The notes under the pieces are model-generated. The model had not been told where the DNA came from and made no database searches. It was given only the letters and a program-made list of their open reading frames with translations. From assembly GCA_023313575.1 (NCBI GenBank), contig JAJTTP010000008.1, forward strand, positions 186,001 through 250,000: a stretch of DNA of 64,000 nt, given 5' to 3'. This DNA comes from Eutypella sp. D-1 (lineage: Eukaryota; Ascomycota; Sordariomycetes; Xylariales; Diatrypaceae). Both the position numbers and the translations under genes were made by a program. This document shows, in pieces, positions 46,723 to 58,073 of the stretch (its first letter is position 1; each line of letters opens with the position of its first letter).

Positions 46723-48205
46723 AAGGAGAGCCTAGGCTTATTATCGAGTCCGAAGTGGGGGGTCTTTTTAACCTCGCTTCTTGTTTACGATACGACATTA
46801 TCACATGAACTAAGGGCCGGAGAGGGGAAAGAGAGATGAAGAAGTTATAGGAAGGAGAGGAAGAGACAAAGAGAGAAATAAAGACCGCGCGAGATGAACG
46901 GATAGGAGCAGGAAGACAGAGAGACAAATCTCGATTGCAATAGGGACGAGATGAACGCGCGCCTCGAGGACGGCCGGCATGAAGACATGAACCGACAGGA
47001 CAGCGGAGCATAAAGACCCAAAAAGTGGCAGCGCCGGCGCATGCCCGCATCCGCGACGGCCCTACCGCCGAAGGAGGGCGACAACAAACAGACGGACAAA
47101 GCCGACCATTATTTCAACCCGAGTCCTGGATACCCCCATACATACATAATACGCGCAACACCCATGAAGCCTACAACCACCCGACACCTTACGACTTACA
47201 TACTTCCGTGTATAAAAACACCATCCAGCACCCCTCGATTGCAGCGGAGCCAGCAGAAGACGCGTTCTTCGTGGAACTCACGGCTTGGCTAGGCATGGTG
47301 CCCAGCCAACAGACTGACTGGCCGGTGAGGAAGCGTCCGGCCGATGGGGGTTGACGACGGGAGCTGGATGCCTGCCACACCGTGACATGGCCGGGACGAC
47401 GGAAATTTCTATTGACGGGAAGGAGGCGGGAGCAGACGGCGTCGAGAGGGAGGGGGGGAGGAAGAGATACGGTTCCTACCCATACCCATGCACCGATGGG
47501 TCTCTGGCACTTGACCGGACCCGTCTGGTTGGATCAGCTGCCGGTTGGTTTTTTCTCTCTTACTGTTCAGGAGCCAGGTATCGTGTGTAGTTTTAGCATA
47601 GGGAGGAGCACAGGCGTTCTTCTTTTCATTATTATTGAAATAACCCCCTAAGCAATCCTCGGGTAATCATTGATATAACCTTTTTTTTCCGAACCAAGAT
47701 TCAAACAAATCTCTTCGACTTCTTCAGGCCTTTACTCCCTCTCGTTGCTTCCGGTTCCAAGGTTTCCGTAGGGGACGTCTCATTATAGTATGTCACGTCA
47801 CATTCACATCACGTCAACGTCCCGTGTCACGGGCGTTGCTGTAGAGTAGAAGTTTGCATGCAGATAGATTATTCATCTCACTTTTTCATTTCATCTCATA
47901 CATTGGCTTGGAACAATCGACGCCCCCGACGCCGCTGGAATGATGGTCACCATCCATCACCCTCCCCGTACACTACCTATACTACGCTAATCACCGGCCT
48001 GCTCTTCGCCTTCCATCATCATCAAGAGGATAGACATTCCCACTCCCCAAACATCGTTATCATCACTCCCTTTGTATATATAGCTATCTTGCCACAGAGT
48101 CGTATTGTATATCAAAAGTGTGGCGGCTACTTCCTCGTTTCTGCCTTCGTGCTTTTTCTGGTGGGGGGTGGAGGCAAGGGGGGCCCAGAGGGGACCCAAA
48201 GGCTT
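46723..48205. other. Convergent 3' spacer, SNARE / ArfGAP
   Basis: Long 3' flanks of two convergent genes. Open frames on both strands overlap heavily and are low-complexity. No gene is supported. Confidence 0.5.
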
Positions 48206-50024
48206 CTATTGCCATACGTTCGAGAACAGGTCGTCGTTGCCGAATCCTCCGGCAGGCTTTGCGGGTCCGCTGCTGTTTCCAGCGCCGCCGGCGCCGCCGG
48301 TGCTGCTGGCCCATCCGCCGAACTCCTCATCGGCCGCCACCTTCGGCGCGACGCTGAGGCCGCCCGAAGCGCCCGGGACTATGCTCTGGTTGGCGAGCGA
48401 ACCGCCGCTGCCCCATCCACCCAGGTCGGCACCACCTCCGAAGCTCGGGGATTGAGCAGCGATGGGGCTCCGTACTGGTGCTGGAGCGGGTTCGGGGTTA
48501 CCCCAAGCATTTCCCCAGACGTCAGCGCCCCCGAGTGCCGCCGTGTTCATGGTGGCCAGAGGATTAGATGCAGGGGCTGAAGGAGCGGGAGCGGGTTTGG
48601 GTTGACTAGCGGAGAGATTGAAGACGGACTCGGAGGATAGGGCTGGTGCGGCTGGCTTTGGGGGGCTAGGTTTTGGGGCGGCTGTTGGTTGAGGGGCAGA
48701 GTTGGACCAGTCGAACAGATCGCCCAGCGCTGCCGAGGATGACTGTGCCGGCTTTGATGGTGGAGCTGCTGAACCGGTCGAAAACATGCCGAAAGCATCA
48801 TTAGTCGCGGCCGGTTTGGGCTGTTGTTGAGGTGCCGCCGGTTGAGCGGGCTTAGAATCGAAGAAGCTACCGCCGCTCAGGTTCGAGAACCCGGAGCTAG
48901 CCTGTGGAGTGGACCGGTTGCTGGACATATTGGTGAGCCCAGCAAACGCATCCTTTTGGGGGCTTTTTGGTGTAGTGGTGTTGCCAAAGCTCAGATTGGC
49001 GAAGGCATCGTTAAGTCCTCCGCCACCCGAAGGCTTGGACTGGTGACCCGTTTGCTGAGACTGGAATGTTGGCGATTGCATTCCGCCAAAGCCGCCAAAC
49101 GATCCGGAGGAGGCATGGGATGAATGCTGCTGCTGTGGTTGCGGCCGAGGCGCAGTAGCATAAAGAGACAGAATCGATTGCTTGAGATCCGGTCTCGACT
49201 GACCACCGGCACTTGAGGCGCTGGCGGTGCTAGATGGACGTGGAGGTGCAGCAGGAGTCTCACCGAGGAAGTCTAACCCTAATAACGAGTCCTTGGTGTT
49301 AACTGCCTTAGGGGGCGCAGGGGCGGCCTTAGGAGGAACGTGACCTGGTACGGCGCCGACGGTGCTTGCCCTTGGTGGAATATCGTCGCCGCCGATCAGG
49401 TCCGGTTGGGGTACAGCACTCCTGGACCCTGGATCCTTCCTCACCGACTCCTTTCGTTCAATATTCTGCTTTTCCTTGACTATACTGAGAGGAACGTCAT
49501 CGTCACCCTCGGCATCTAGCGTGGCAGGGTTCGGCATCGGCCCATCCATAACCCATCTCTTCAGTTCGTACTTGGTCCTGATAAAATTCTCAATCTTGGC
49601 TTCGGAGGGAACGTGACCAGCAGCGAGCTTAGATTCCCAATATTTGTTGGCACGGGCATTTCCCCAACTGAGAATGCTCTTCAACTGCTCGTCGGTCCAG
49701 GAGTCGAGGTCGACGGATTTCACTCGGGAGATATGGGTGCCCATTCCACGGTGGATGCCCGAACAGCGAATGCAGATAAAGACGCCCAAGTTCCAGCTTG
49801 CCCATCGCGGATCTGTAAGGGAAAGGGGACCGGTCAGTATAGAAACATCAACGATGATGGTATGAATCTCACTCAATGTTGAGATGGTGTTCTTTTATGA
49901 GCTTACGTTTATTCCTTTTGCAGTCTGCGCATATCTTGTTGGCTTCTAATTTCAGCAGACTCTTGATAGTCTGCTGGTTCTGGGCCGCCCTCTCGGCAGC
50001 GGGATTCGGCGGCCTTCTCGACAT
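48206..50024 (-). CDS. ArfGAP protein, AGE2/SMAP-like
   Basis: GTPase-activating protein for Arf at the trans-Golgi/endosome. Exons 50024-49907 and 49812-48206 give 574 aa. The start MSRRPPNPAAERAAQNQQTI is followed by the ArfGAP domain (about 14-130). Its zinc finger has CADC and CIRC pairs split across the intron (KRNKHPRWASWNLGVFI between them), and the catalytic Arg is in SGIHRGMGTHISRVKSVDLD. The long remaining part is disordered, Ser/Pro/Gln/Ala-rich, with repeated F-G, NLSFG and WGN-type motifs (GSFGGFGGMQSP, FANLSFGN, LFDWSN) that may bind coat or adaptor proteins. The Phe-Gly-like C-terminus ends DDLFSNVWQ. It diverges from the MsrB gene. Confidence 0.93.
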
Positions 50025-51174
50025 CTTCACGGACACTTTTTTGTCGCCTGTGCGTAGTGGTACCGCGTACTGAGTTTTTCTCCTTTTTTTTTTTTCCTTT
50101 AGAAGGAAAAAAAGACTTTTCTGCGATATTAAGTTATTAATTTGGCAGTTTGATATGACCTCGGGACCTGGGCGGTTGCAGGCGAAAAGACGGCGACGTG
50201 TAATGTAACTTAACGTTTCTAGCTTTAAGCCATCCGTGGATTTGATGGTAGTTGTTAGGTATGTAGTTTGAGGCAGGGGGGATATCGGGACAGATTAATT
50301 TGTCTTAGTTGCACCAGATACATACCTAAACTACCAAGTAGGTACCTAAACTGCCTAACCACCTGGGCAGCTAACTAAGCCCATTAACCCCCATTAAAAT
50401 ACTGCCGGATTGCCAGGCTGCCGGCTTGCGACCTGATACCGTAGGGGTACCCAAGTACTTCCTACCTTCTATATACAACGGGACCTTCAGTTAGTTATTG
50501 TGTCAGTGTATGTGGCCTTGGTGGTCCAAGCGTCAGTCACTCCCGATCGGATCCGGTGGATTGAACTTTAAGCTCAAGGTTCCATTAGTAAGGTTCGGGG
50601 TACATTGAAGTAAAATAGATGATTCGTACCGATATTCACTAAATGCGCATAAAGAATGTATGTAAGATGAGAATAGATACATGAAGTCTATATCTGCTTT
50701 AAGTACCTCCAGCTTCATCCAGTCATCCCGAAATCCCGCCAGTCCGTTCCCAGTGCCAGCCATGCATGCAGACAGGTAGTCAACTGGGATGCGCCGTACT
50801 TAAAATGTAGGTGCATACCTAAATACCTAGATGTGACGACATCACTTCCTTAACTGCTAAACTGCCAGATTTTACACTCTATTATCTGTTTCAAGAGGCA
50901 TAAGCGCTCACTATCTACTCGTAAACGCGTGTGAATCTACGTCCCTTCGCACCTAAGTAGGTATGGCTTCACACTTAGCTCAGAATGATTCCAAATATTA
51001 CAAATATATCCACGAATAAATAAGCCTGGCCATCCATACACACACAACCCTAAATTTGAGAGCCCTGACAATGTGTAAGAGAGAGAGGCAGAGAGAGAGA
51101 GAGACCTACAGCATGCCACAAAGTCTAACTCATAAAATCATTCCAATAGCTGGGACAGAATTAGTCGTCATCCA
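50025..51174. other. Divergent promoter region, ArfGAP / MsrB
   Basis: AT-rich with several TACCTA/TAGGTA words (50260, 50320-50350, 50810-50835) and an (AG)n patch near 51080-51105. No gene visible. Confidence 0.5.
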
Positions 51175-51886
51175 ATGCGATTTCCCCCTTTATCAAGCTT
51201 CATCCGTGCTCTCTACACCATTTCCAGTTTCTCCAGGGTTCGAGCACCAACTCGACCGGTACTTCAACACCGCCAGACTCTGAGATCCATGCCGACCATC
51301 CCTTTCCTCGGGAGTCTTTTCGGATCGAGTTCCTCTTCGTCCCAGAAGATGTCGTACCCGGATGAGCGGTCGCCCGATACCTGGCGCGCCGTCCTCTCAA
51401 AGGGTGGGCTGCTCAACTTAACCAAGAACATGGACCAACCCCCTCCCCCCCACTCCCCTTTCATATTTTCAGTGATAGTCTGGGTAGCTAATCCACATCA
51501 CAGAGCAATTCAGAATCCTCAGGGAGAAGGGGACTGAGGCCCCCTTCTCCGGGAAGTATGACAAGTTCTTCTCGGATTCCGGCGTCTACACTTGCGCGGG
51601 GTGCAACGCCCCGCTGTATAAAGCGAGCCATAAGTTTAAATCCGGCTGTGGGTGGCCGGCGTACTTTGACAGCATCCCTGGTGCCGTCACCCGCCACGAG
51701 GACAGCACGTTCGGCATGGTCCGCACCGAAATAGTCTGTTCGAATTGCGGTGGCCACCTCGGCCACGTCTTCAAGGGGGAGGGGTATCCCACCCCGACCG
51801 ACGAAAGGCACTGCGTCAACAGTGTGAGCCTCAACTTCTCACCGGAGGACAAGCCAGTTCAGGAAACGAAAGAGAGTAAGGCCTGA
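51175..51886 (+). CDS. msrB: Peptide-methionine (R)-S-oxide reductase (MsrB)
   Basis: Repairs oxidised methionine (R epimer) in proteins using thioredoxin. Exons 51175-51403 and 51504-51886 give 203 aa; the splice joins VLSK to EQFRILREKGTEAPF exactly as in the family. The MsrB fold has two zinc CxxC pairs (YTCAGC and VCSNCGG), the GCGWPAYFD block and the catalytic Cys in RHCVNSVSLNF. The first 38 residues are rich in Arg, Ser and hydrophobics with no acidic residue, fitting a mitochondrial presequence. Met39 (51289) and Met59 give cytosolic alternatives of 165 and 145 aa. I chose the upstream start because of the presequence quality; start confidence is moderate. The donor, GTGGGC, is weak. 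Confidence 0.92.
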
Positions 51887-53082
51887 AGGAGTGGGTCAGT
51901 TAGGCCGATGCAAATAGGAACGCACGTCTTGCAGAAACGAGAAATGGAACATGATATGTACTCGTCGCGAAGCTCATTGGTTCCCTTAAGGTTCAGTAGT
52001 CCTCTTCAGTCATAGCAATGGGCAACTCAAACCTATATACCTAGGGATTTATCCAATCAAAAAAAAACTCAGGTGCGAAGTTTCTTTTCCCAGAAGTTTC
52101 TGAGATAAGGGTTCAGCATGCGTACGCAGGTACGTGCGTGAGATACTTCCATTCTTAAGCGTTCGAGTGCTTTCCCCATGGCACCATACTGTTGAGCAAG
52201 GGTGTACGTACGTCAACGCTCGAGTTCCTTCCAAGACACCATACAGAGTTCTCAACTTCTCTTTATTAAGTTACAATTTCACACGTAACTATTGAGGTCA
52301 TCTACTATCTAGTAGGGAGTATCTATCTCTGTATGTAATCGTAAAGGTAGGGGACCAACTAAGCCCCTCCAAGATGCCCCCTTTTGATATAGTATTACTT
52401 TAGGTTTTCACACACAGAAAACATGAGGAGGAAGAATACACCAATTCTTTCTTCATGGGATGTTCAATGATCCTGAATTCTGCCACGGTAGCTCCCTTGC
52501 CTTCATCCTCAAAGATAAGACGACTCAGTAGGGTTCATCGGTGTCAATTATTCTCGCTTCGGTTCGGTTCGGTGTATGAAGTCCTTTCTTCCTTTGAAGG
52601 GTATGCCAGGGCCAACCCGGATTTAGGTTCGCACAGGAGGGAAAACACAAACCCAACCATAACCATGAAGGGTCTAGGTGCAACATGTGCGTAAGAGAAG
52701 AGACGAGAGGGTCGACCATTCACCGAACCATTGGCTACACGTCCAACTTAAAATAAAACATACTTTTCTCCTGCACCTACAATGCTCGATCTCGCCCTCA
52801 TTTCTCTTGGTAGACTATCACGGGCGGACGCATCGCCATTTAGGTTTCCCACAGGACTTTTACACCAGAGCTTATTCGACTTGGCTGCATGGGTTTCAGG
52901 AGTGTCCAGGAGGCCGCGCGCATTTCTAGCTGGAACTAGGTATTTATGGAAGCTTGATACCAGATTTCTTCTCCTCTCTCTCATACTTACCATATCGGCA
53001 TCGCATTCGCATCAATTGTAAATATCACTCTAATCTTTTTCTATGTAAATAGAACCCCAGAACATTGGTATCTCCTCTTAAG
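51887..53082. other. Spacer between MsrB and the 207-aa orphan
   Basis: No gene supported. Short frames at 52678-53021 overlap in several frames and are probably leader or promoter sequence of the next gene. Confidence 0.45.
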
Positions 53083-53706
53083 ATGGCTGCCCAGAAGGTC
53101 TCGCGAGCTAAGGCTCGCCTCGACAAAGGCAAAACCACGCGCCAGCGCCAGAAGGCAGGACAGATCACCAAGTCCCAGGCCAAACCCAAGCTGCAGAAGA
53201 CAATGGGTGGACAATGTGCAATGGTCAGCCCTTCCCCTCCCGGTACGCCCGTTGCTGTTTCCGAGGGCAGCACGTCTCCCATTGCCGAGAGCAACAAGTC
53301 TGAGGAGATCTGTATCTCTCCCGCAGATGAGATGGACTACTCACCCGAGGTCACCACGCCTCCCGCTCCCAAAGCCGATGGCTGCGACCTTAAGATCCTG
53401 AAGATCTTCGACTGCGGCAAGATCAAGTCGATCATCGACTACTCCGACAGCGCCAGCGGCGGCGTCAAGGTGTTTGACCGTGCGCGCGACCAGCACCACC
53501 AATTTATAGAGATATACTTCCACGGACACCTCGTGGAGCTGGCCAACCTTAGCACGTGCGAGGTGGTGTTCAGAACCAAGCGTTCCCCCGAGAGCTTGGG
53601 GCACCTTGGTGGTCGCCCAATCGCCGCCTCGTACTGCAACGGCGACTTTGTCGCCACGCTTGACCTCTCCACCCACGTTTACGGGGCTATCTCAACGGCG
53701 TCGTAA
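53083..53706 (+). CDS. Hypothetical protein, 207 aa
   Basis: Starts at the ATG in CTTAAGATGGCTGCC. The first 45 residues are very basic (AAQKVSRAKARLDKGKTTRQ), a possible nucleic-acid-binding or nuclear-targeting tail. A Ser/Pro/Glu linker follows (about 48-95). The C-terminal 110 residues look like one compact alpha/beta domain (CDLKILKIFDCGKIKSIIDY, FIEIYFHGHLVELANLSTCE). I do not recognise it. The G/C-ending codons resemble the neighbouring housekeeping genes, which supports real coding. No membrane span or signal peptide. Function unknown. Confidence 0.65.
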   Translation: MAAQKVSRAKARLDKGKTTRQRQKAGQITKSQAKPKLQKTMGGQCAMVSPSPPGTPVAVSEGSTSPIAESNKSEEICISPADEMDYSPEVTTPPAPKADGCDLKILKIFDCGKIKSIIDYSDSASGGVKVFDRARDQHHQFIEIYFHGHLVELANLSTCEVVFRTKRSPESLGHLGGRPIAASYCNGDFVATLDLSTHVYGAISTAS

Positions 53707-54773
53707 GTCCGCTCGGAAGGACTCCTGAAGTCGGCGTCGATACTGACTGGTAGTGGACAGCGACAACCTGCTGTGACAGAATACAGACAACCCACGGCCC
53801 AATAGCTCCATGCTTTTCTGTTACTTGATCAAGGAAAGCCAACCTCGACAAGGAACAAAGAAGCCAACCCCACCAAAAAGGAGAAATACGACCGGGACAC
53901 AGATGCATTTGTTTGATTGGTAGACGACCGGGATGGCTAATTTGGATATCACGACGGGACTGGGTTGGAGTAGGCACGGATACTTCTTGTATATGGGACC
54001 ATGCAACTGTGGCGCATAACGACCAGTCAACTGGCAATTCGTCTGATGGAATTCCCCGGATTGTTTGTTTTTGCTTGTATCGTTTGACGACGCTTATATA
54101 ACACCCCCGAGGCAACAAACTCATGTCCCTCCTCGAGACTATTGAGTAATACAGCAGGGAATGTCCACCAAACAACGATGCTGGTGAATTGTGATGTGGT
54201 TTTTCTGACCGCTCGAACTGAACCCCCTTCATCCAAGCATGATCGTATGGAAATGATACGGAGGACTTCCTCTAGCGTGACTTGTAAAAGATGTACGACC
54301 GCGGGGCGGAGAGTTTGTTCCTGTATCAAACGGACGAGCCTTTCGATACTCTATACGAACAAGGTTCCTGGGAAGTAGACCGATAGTCGCCTCAGGCATC
54401 TACTGACATATTATGTTCTTTCGGTCCCTTACGCATCCCGACCGGTGACTCGCTTGAGCCGCTCGCCTAGGGAGCCCGGTTCTCACCGGTTCCGTTGTGT
54501 GCTAGGTCAGAAAGCCTGGACAATCACGGCTGGCCCTCCTGTGTGGTACAGACAAGGTCCATGGTGAATGAGCAATCAACTAACCAGGAGGGCATTATAA
54601 TAACTGCACTTCCCTCCCTGGTTATTGTTGCCTCCCCAAGTGGTCACTACAACCGCTCTCTTTGACCACCACCACCACCACCACCACCACCGTATCGTAT
54701 CATACCCCGACTACCGACATAACACAACTCATCAACCTGAAACACTAACGTGGGAAACCTACAATAACACACC
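53707..54773. other. Spacer between two orphan genes
   Basis: No gene supported. Carries a (CAC)n microsatellite near its right end. An open minus-strand frame at 53687-54232 overlaps the 3' end of the previous gene and shows no protein-like features. Confidence 0.45.
54665..54691 (+). repeat. (ACC)n microsatellite
   Basis: Nine ACC units, about 83-109 bp upstream of the membrane-protein ATG at 54774. Confidence 0.95.
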
Positions 54774-55337
54774 ATGTACAGCCAACGCGTTGTCGTCAGG
54801 TTAGCGGTAACGCTTGTCGCCGTACTCACGGCGATGGCGGAGGGCACGGCGGTGCGGCGGCAGCAGTTCAGCACAGTAGACAACAGCGGGGACCAGACGG
54901 AGCCACCCGAGGACAAAACGAAGCTCAGCCTGGGTCTTGGGGTCGCCGTCGGCTTTCTTTTGATGATCTTCGGGACGATACTTACGGTGTGGGCGGTCTG
55001 GAGGGCGGAGCTGAACCTCCGGATCAACCGCGGCATGCTGGAGGTGGCACGGCAGGAGGCCGAGGTCAACCGGCAGAGCCTCGCGGTCGCGAGGGAGGAC
55101 CTCGAGCTCAAGCGACAGGACCTCAACATTAAGAAGATAGGTCACGGGATGGGGTCGCCGGAAGGCCACCAAATCGTCGGGTCGCCGACGAGCCACCACT
55201 TCCGGGGGGAGGAGCATCCGCCGTTGGTGGTTCGGCCCTCTGGGGACGGGGCGGCGGAAGACATGTCTGTTCTCAACATTGATAGCCCCGGCTTGACCAA
55301 GATCAGGAGTCGTAGCTCAGCGAAAGCGGAACACTGA
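54774..55337 (+). CDS. Single-pass membrane protein with signal peptide and coiled coil, 187 aa
   Basis: Not recognised as a named family. Residues 1-26 form a signal peptide (VVVRLAVTLVAVLTAMAEGT). A short polar ectodomain (27-50) precedes one membrane span at about 51-74 (LSLGLGVAVGFLLMIFGTIL, then TVWAVW). The cytoplasmic side starts with a charged heptad region (about 76-115; NLRINRGMLEVARQEAEVNR, LAVAREDLELKRQDLNIKK) likely to form a coiled coil. The tail is Gly/Ser/His-rich and disordered. This fits a type I plasma-membrane or endomembrane protein of fungal sensor-like layout, but that is inference. G/C-ending codons support coding. Confidence 0.65.
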   Translation: MYSQRVVVRLAVTLVAVLTAMAEGTAVRRQQFSTVDNSGDQTEPPEDKTKLSLGLGVAVGFLLMIFGTILTVWAVWRAELNLRINRGMLEVARQEAEVNRQSLAVAREDLELKRQDLNIKKIGHGMGSPEGHQIVGSPTSHHFRGEEHPPLVVRPSGDGAAEDMSVLNIDSPGLTKIRSRSSAKAEH

Positions 55338-56074
55338 ACTTGAGCACGATACCCGCTCAGCGTTCAGCGATGAGCTCGGTGATGACAGGGCTGCGGCATG
55401 CCGGCTAAAAAACAGACGAGGGATAACCATGATCCACGACGAAAGAACGACATAAGTCTACCACGTATGCAAAGCAGGTATGCCAGATGAACAAGGGGCT
55501 ACTTGGCGGGGGGGGGGGGGGGGAGAGAGTAAGAGAAAACTGGCGCGACATGGTATGGAGCGGTATACATTCTCAGACATTCCAGTGCCGTTTATAGCAG
55601 ACCAACCACCAATATCAAATAATCCATACTTTACCTAAGTATATTCGATATCCGCATGCTCCCGCTTTAGGGAATTTACTACCTCATTACGATATACTAC
55701 GATATACGGTTAGCGTAGGTACTAATTAAACGGGACAAATTGGTAATCCCCACCAAGCTTCCCCCCACCGACAACCTGGAAAAATTCAAGAGCTGCTAGA
55801 TTGCCCCGCTAAAAAGAAGCTAGACGCCCTAATCTTTGAGGTTTACTTGTAAGCCTTGCAGTAACTAGCAACCTCAATAGTGGCAGCCAGCAACCGTGGA
55901 AACCTCCCACCTTCAACATAACTTACGTACATTGTAAATAGCTTCACGTCTATACAACCTCAACACAACTACGCCGGACCAAGTTCCTCTTTATTCCAGG
56001 TCGGCTTTGGACTTACTGAGTTTGACCTCTCCAACTCAAAAAAGGAGCTCTCGGGAGCTGTTGAAGCCGTCACT
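55338..56074. other. Spacer and CCT5 promoter
   Basis: Contains a G16 run (55508-55523) shortly after the membrane-protein stop and a C-rich tract near 55757-55770. No gene visible. Confidence 0.45.
55508..55523 (+). repeat. G16 homopolymer
   Basis: Sixteen consecutive G between the membrane-protein gene and CCT5. The true length may be uncertain. Confidence 0.9.
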
Positions 56075-58073
56075 ATGGCGATGAGTACGTCCTTTATGCC
56101 CCACCACAACCACACCAAGACCCTATCCTGTTTGTTATATATGGCTGGGAAGTTTTGATTGCTAACACGGTATCTCAGATTTGGATCTTGAAAATGGTAT
56201 GCAAAGGATAATTATTCTTCTATTTTCTCAGAAACTCACGCATACTAACCATGTGGTTGTATAGCCGCCGTCATGAAGGACGAGCAGGGCCGGCCCTTTA
56301 TTGTTGTTAGAGAGTATGTTGACCGCTAGGGATCACCTATGATCTATCCCCTTATCCTCCCTATTCCCCTCCCCCTTCCCCCCCACCCCCTATAGACAGG
56401 CCCTAATATTGTGATGTTTACAGTCAGGGCAAGAAGAAGCGCCAATATGGCAACGAGGCCGTCAAGAATCATATCCTCGCAGCACGAACAGTCGCCAACA
56501 TCGTCAAGACCTCCCTAGGCCCGCGAGGTCTCGACAAGATCCTCATCTCCCCCGATGGTGACATCACCGTAACCAACGATGGGGCAACCATCCTTCAGCA
56601 AATGGAAATTTCCAACCATGTTGCCAAGCTGCTGGTAGAACTGTCCAAATCACAAGATGACGAGATCGGAGATGGCACGACCGGCGTCGTCGTCCTGGCA
56701 GGTGCCCTTCTCGAACAGGCTGCCGAGCTGATAGACAAAGGAATTCACCCCATCCGCATAGCAGACGGCTACGACCAGGCCTGTGAGATTGCTTGTTCTG
56801 AGCTTGACCGGATATCCGATACCATCGAGTTCAGCCGTGAGAGCACCGAGAACCTCGTCAAGGTCGCACGCACGAGCTTGGGCAGCAAGATCGTCTCCAA
56901 GGCCCACGACCAGTTCGCCAACATCGCTGTCGACGCCGTTCTCTCCGTCGCCGACCTGGAGAGGAAAGATGTCAACTTCGAGTTGATCAACGTAGACGGC
57001 AAGGTCGGTGGCTCCTTAGAAGACAGCATGCTGGTGAAGGGTGTCGTCATCGACAAGGACTTCTCCCACCCTCAGATGCCCTCCGAGGTCAGGGACGCCA
57101 AGATCGCCATCCTGACCTGCGCCTTCGAGCCCCCGAAGCCCAAGACCAAGCATAAGCTCGAGATCGCCTCCGTGGAGGAGTTCAAGAAGCTGCAGAACTA
57201 CGAGCACGAGAAGTTCGTCGAGATGATCCAGCAGATCAAGGATACCGGCGCGAACCTGGCCATCTGCCAGTGGGGATTCGACGATGAGGCGAACCACCTG
57301 CTGCTACAGAACGAACTCCCGGCCGTGCGATGGGTCAGCGGCCCGAATATTGAGCTCATCGCCATCGCCACCAACGGCAGGATAGTCCCGCGGTTCGAGG
57401 ACCTGAAGCCCGAGAAACTGGGTAAGGCGGGCATCGTGCGGGAGATGACTTTCGGCACGACGCGGGAGAAGATGCTCGTCATCGAGGAGTGCGCCAACTC
57501 GAGGGCCGTCACGGTCTTCGTCAGGGGCAGTAACAAGATGGTAAGCGGGAGCCTGAATGCCCAATGTAAACTAGCCTGTTGCAGTGCCAGTACTAACGAC
57601 CATATTCACAGATCATCGACGAGGCCAAGCGGTCACTGCACGACGCACTGTGCGTGGTGCGCAACCTGGTCCGGGACAACCGCGTGGTGTACGGCGGCGG
57701 CGCGGCGGAAATCGCGTGCTCGCTGGCGGTGGAGGACGCGGCGGTGAAGACGCCCGGACTAGAGCAGTACGCGATGCGGGCGTTCTCGGAGGCGCTGGAC
57801 GCGGTGCCGATGGCGCTGGCGGAGAATAGCGGGCTGAACCCGATCGCGACGCTCGCCGAGGTCAAGTCGCAGCAGGTCAAGAGCAGCGCCGACGCCCGCG
57901 GCCGCCTCGGCGTCGACTGCATGGTCCGCGGCTCTAACAACATGAAGGACGCCTTCGTCATCGACCCCCTCATCGGCAAACGCCAGCAGCTCATGCTCGC
58001 CACCCAGCTCTGCCGCATGGTCCTCAAGGTCAACAACGTCATCGTCAGCGGCTCTGGCGACCAGGATTTCTAA
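56075..58073 (+). CDS. CCT5: T-complex protein 1 subunit epsilon (CCT5)
   Basis: Subunit of the cytosolic TRiC/CCT chaperonin that folds actin and tubulin using ATP. Exons 56075-56084, 56179-56196, 56265-56313, 56424-57540 and 57612-58073 close to 551 aa, normal for the family. The three small 5' exons yield [20 protein letters not shown], then FIVVRDQGKKKRQ. ATP-binding landmarks: [46 protein letters not shown]. Epsilon-specific text includes [34 protein letters not shown] and [10 protein letters not shown]. It ends [20 protein letters not shown]. The intron before exon 5 follows SNKM, restoring [22 protein letters not shown]3 rises strongly in the last exon. It is convergent with the HECT ligase. 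Confidence 0.97.

Noticed and set aside
46703..47099. Overlapping minus-strand open frames after the SNARE gene
   Set aside because: Two frames open at once over the 3' flank with Ser/Arg/Phe-rich composition; no sign of selection.
53687..54232. 181-codon minus-strand frame
   Set aside because: Overlaps the 3' end of the 207-aa orphan, has no protein-like features or promoter, and is not supported by composition.
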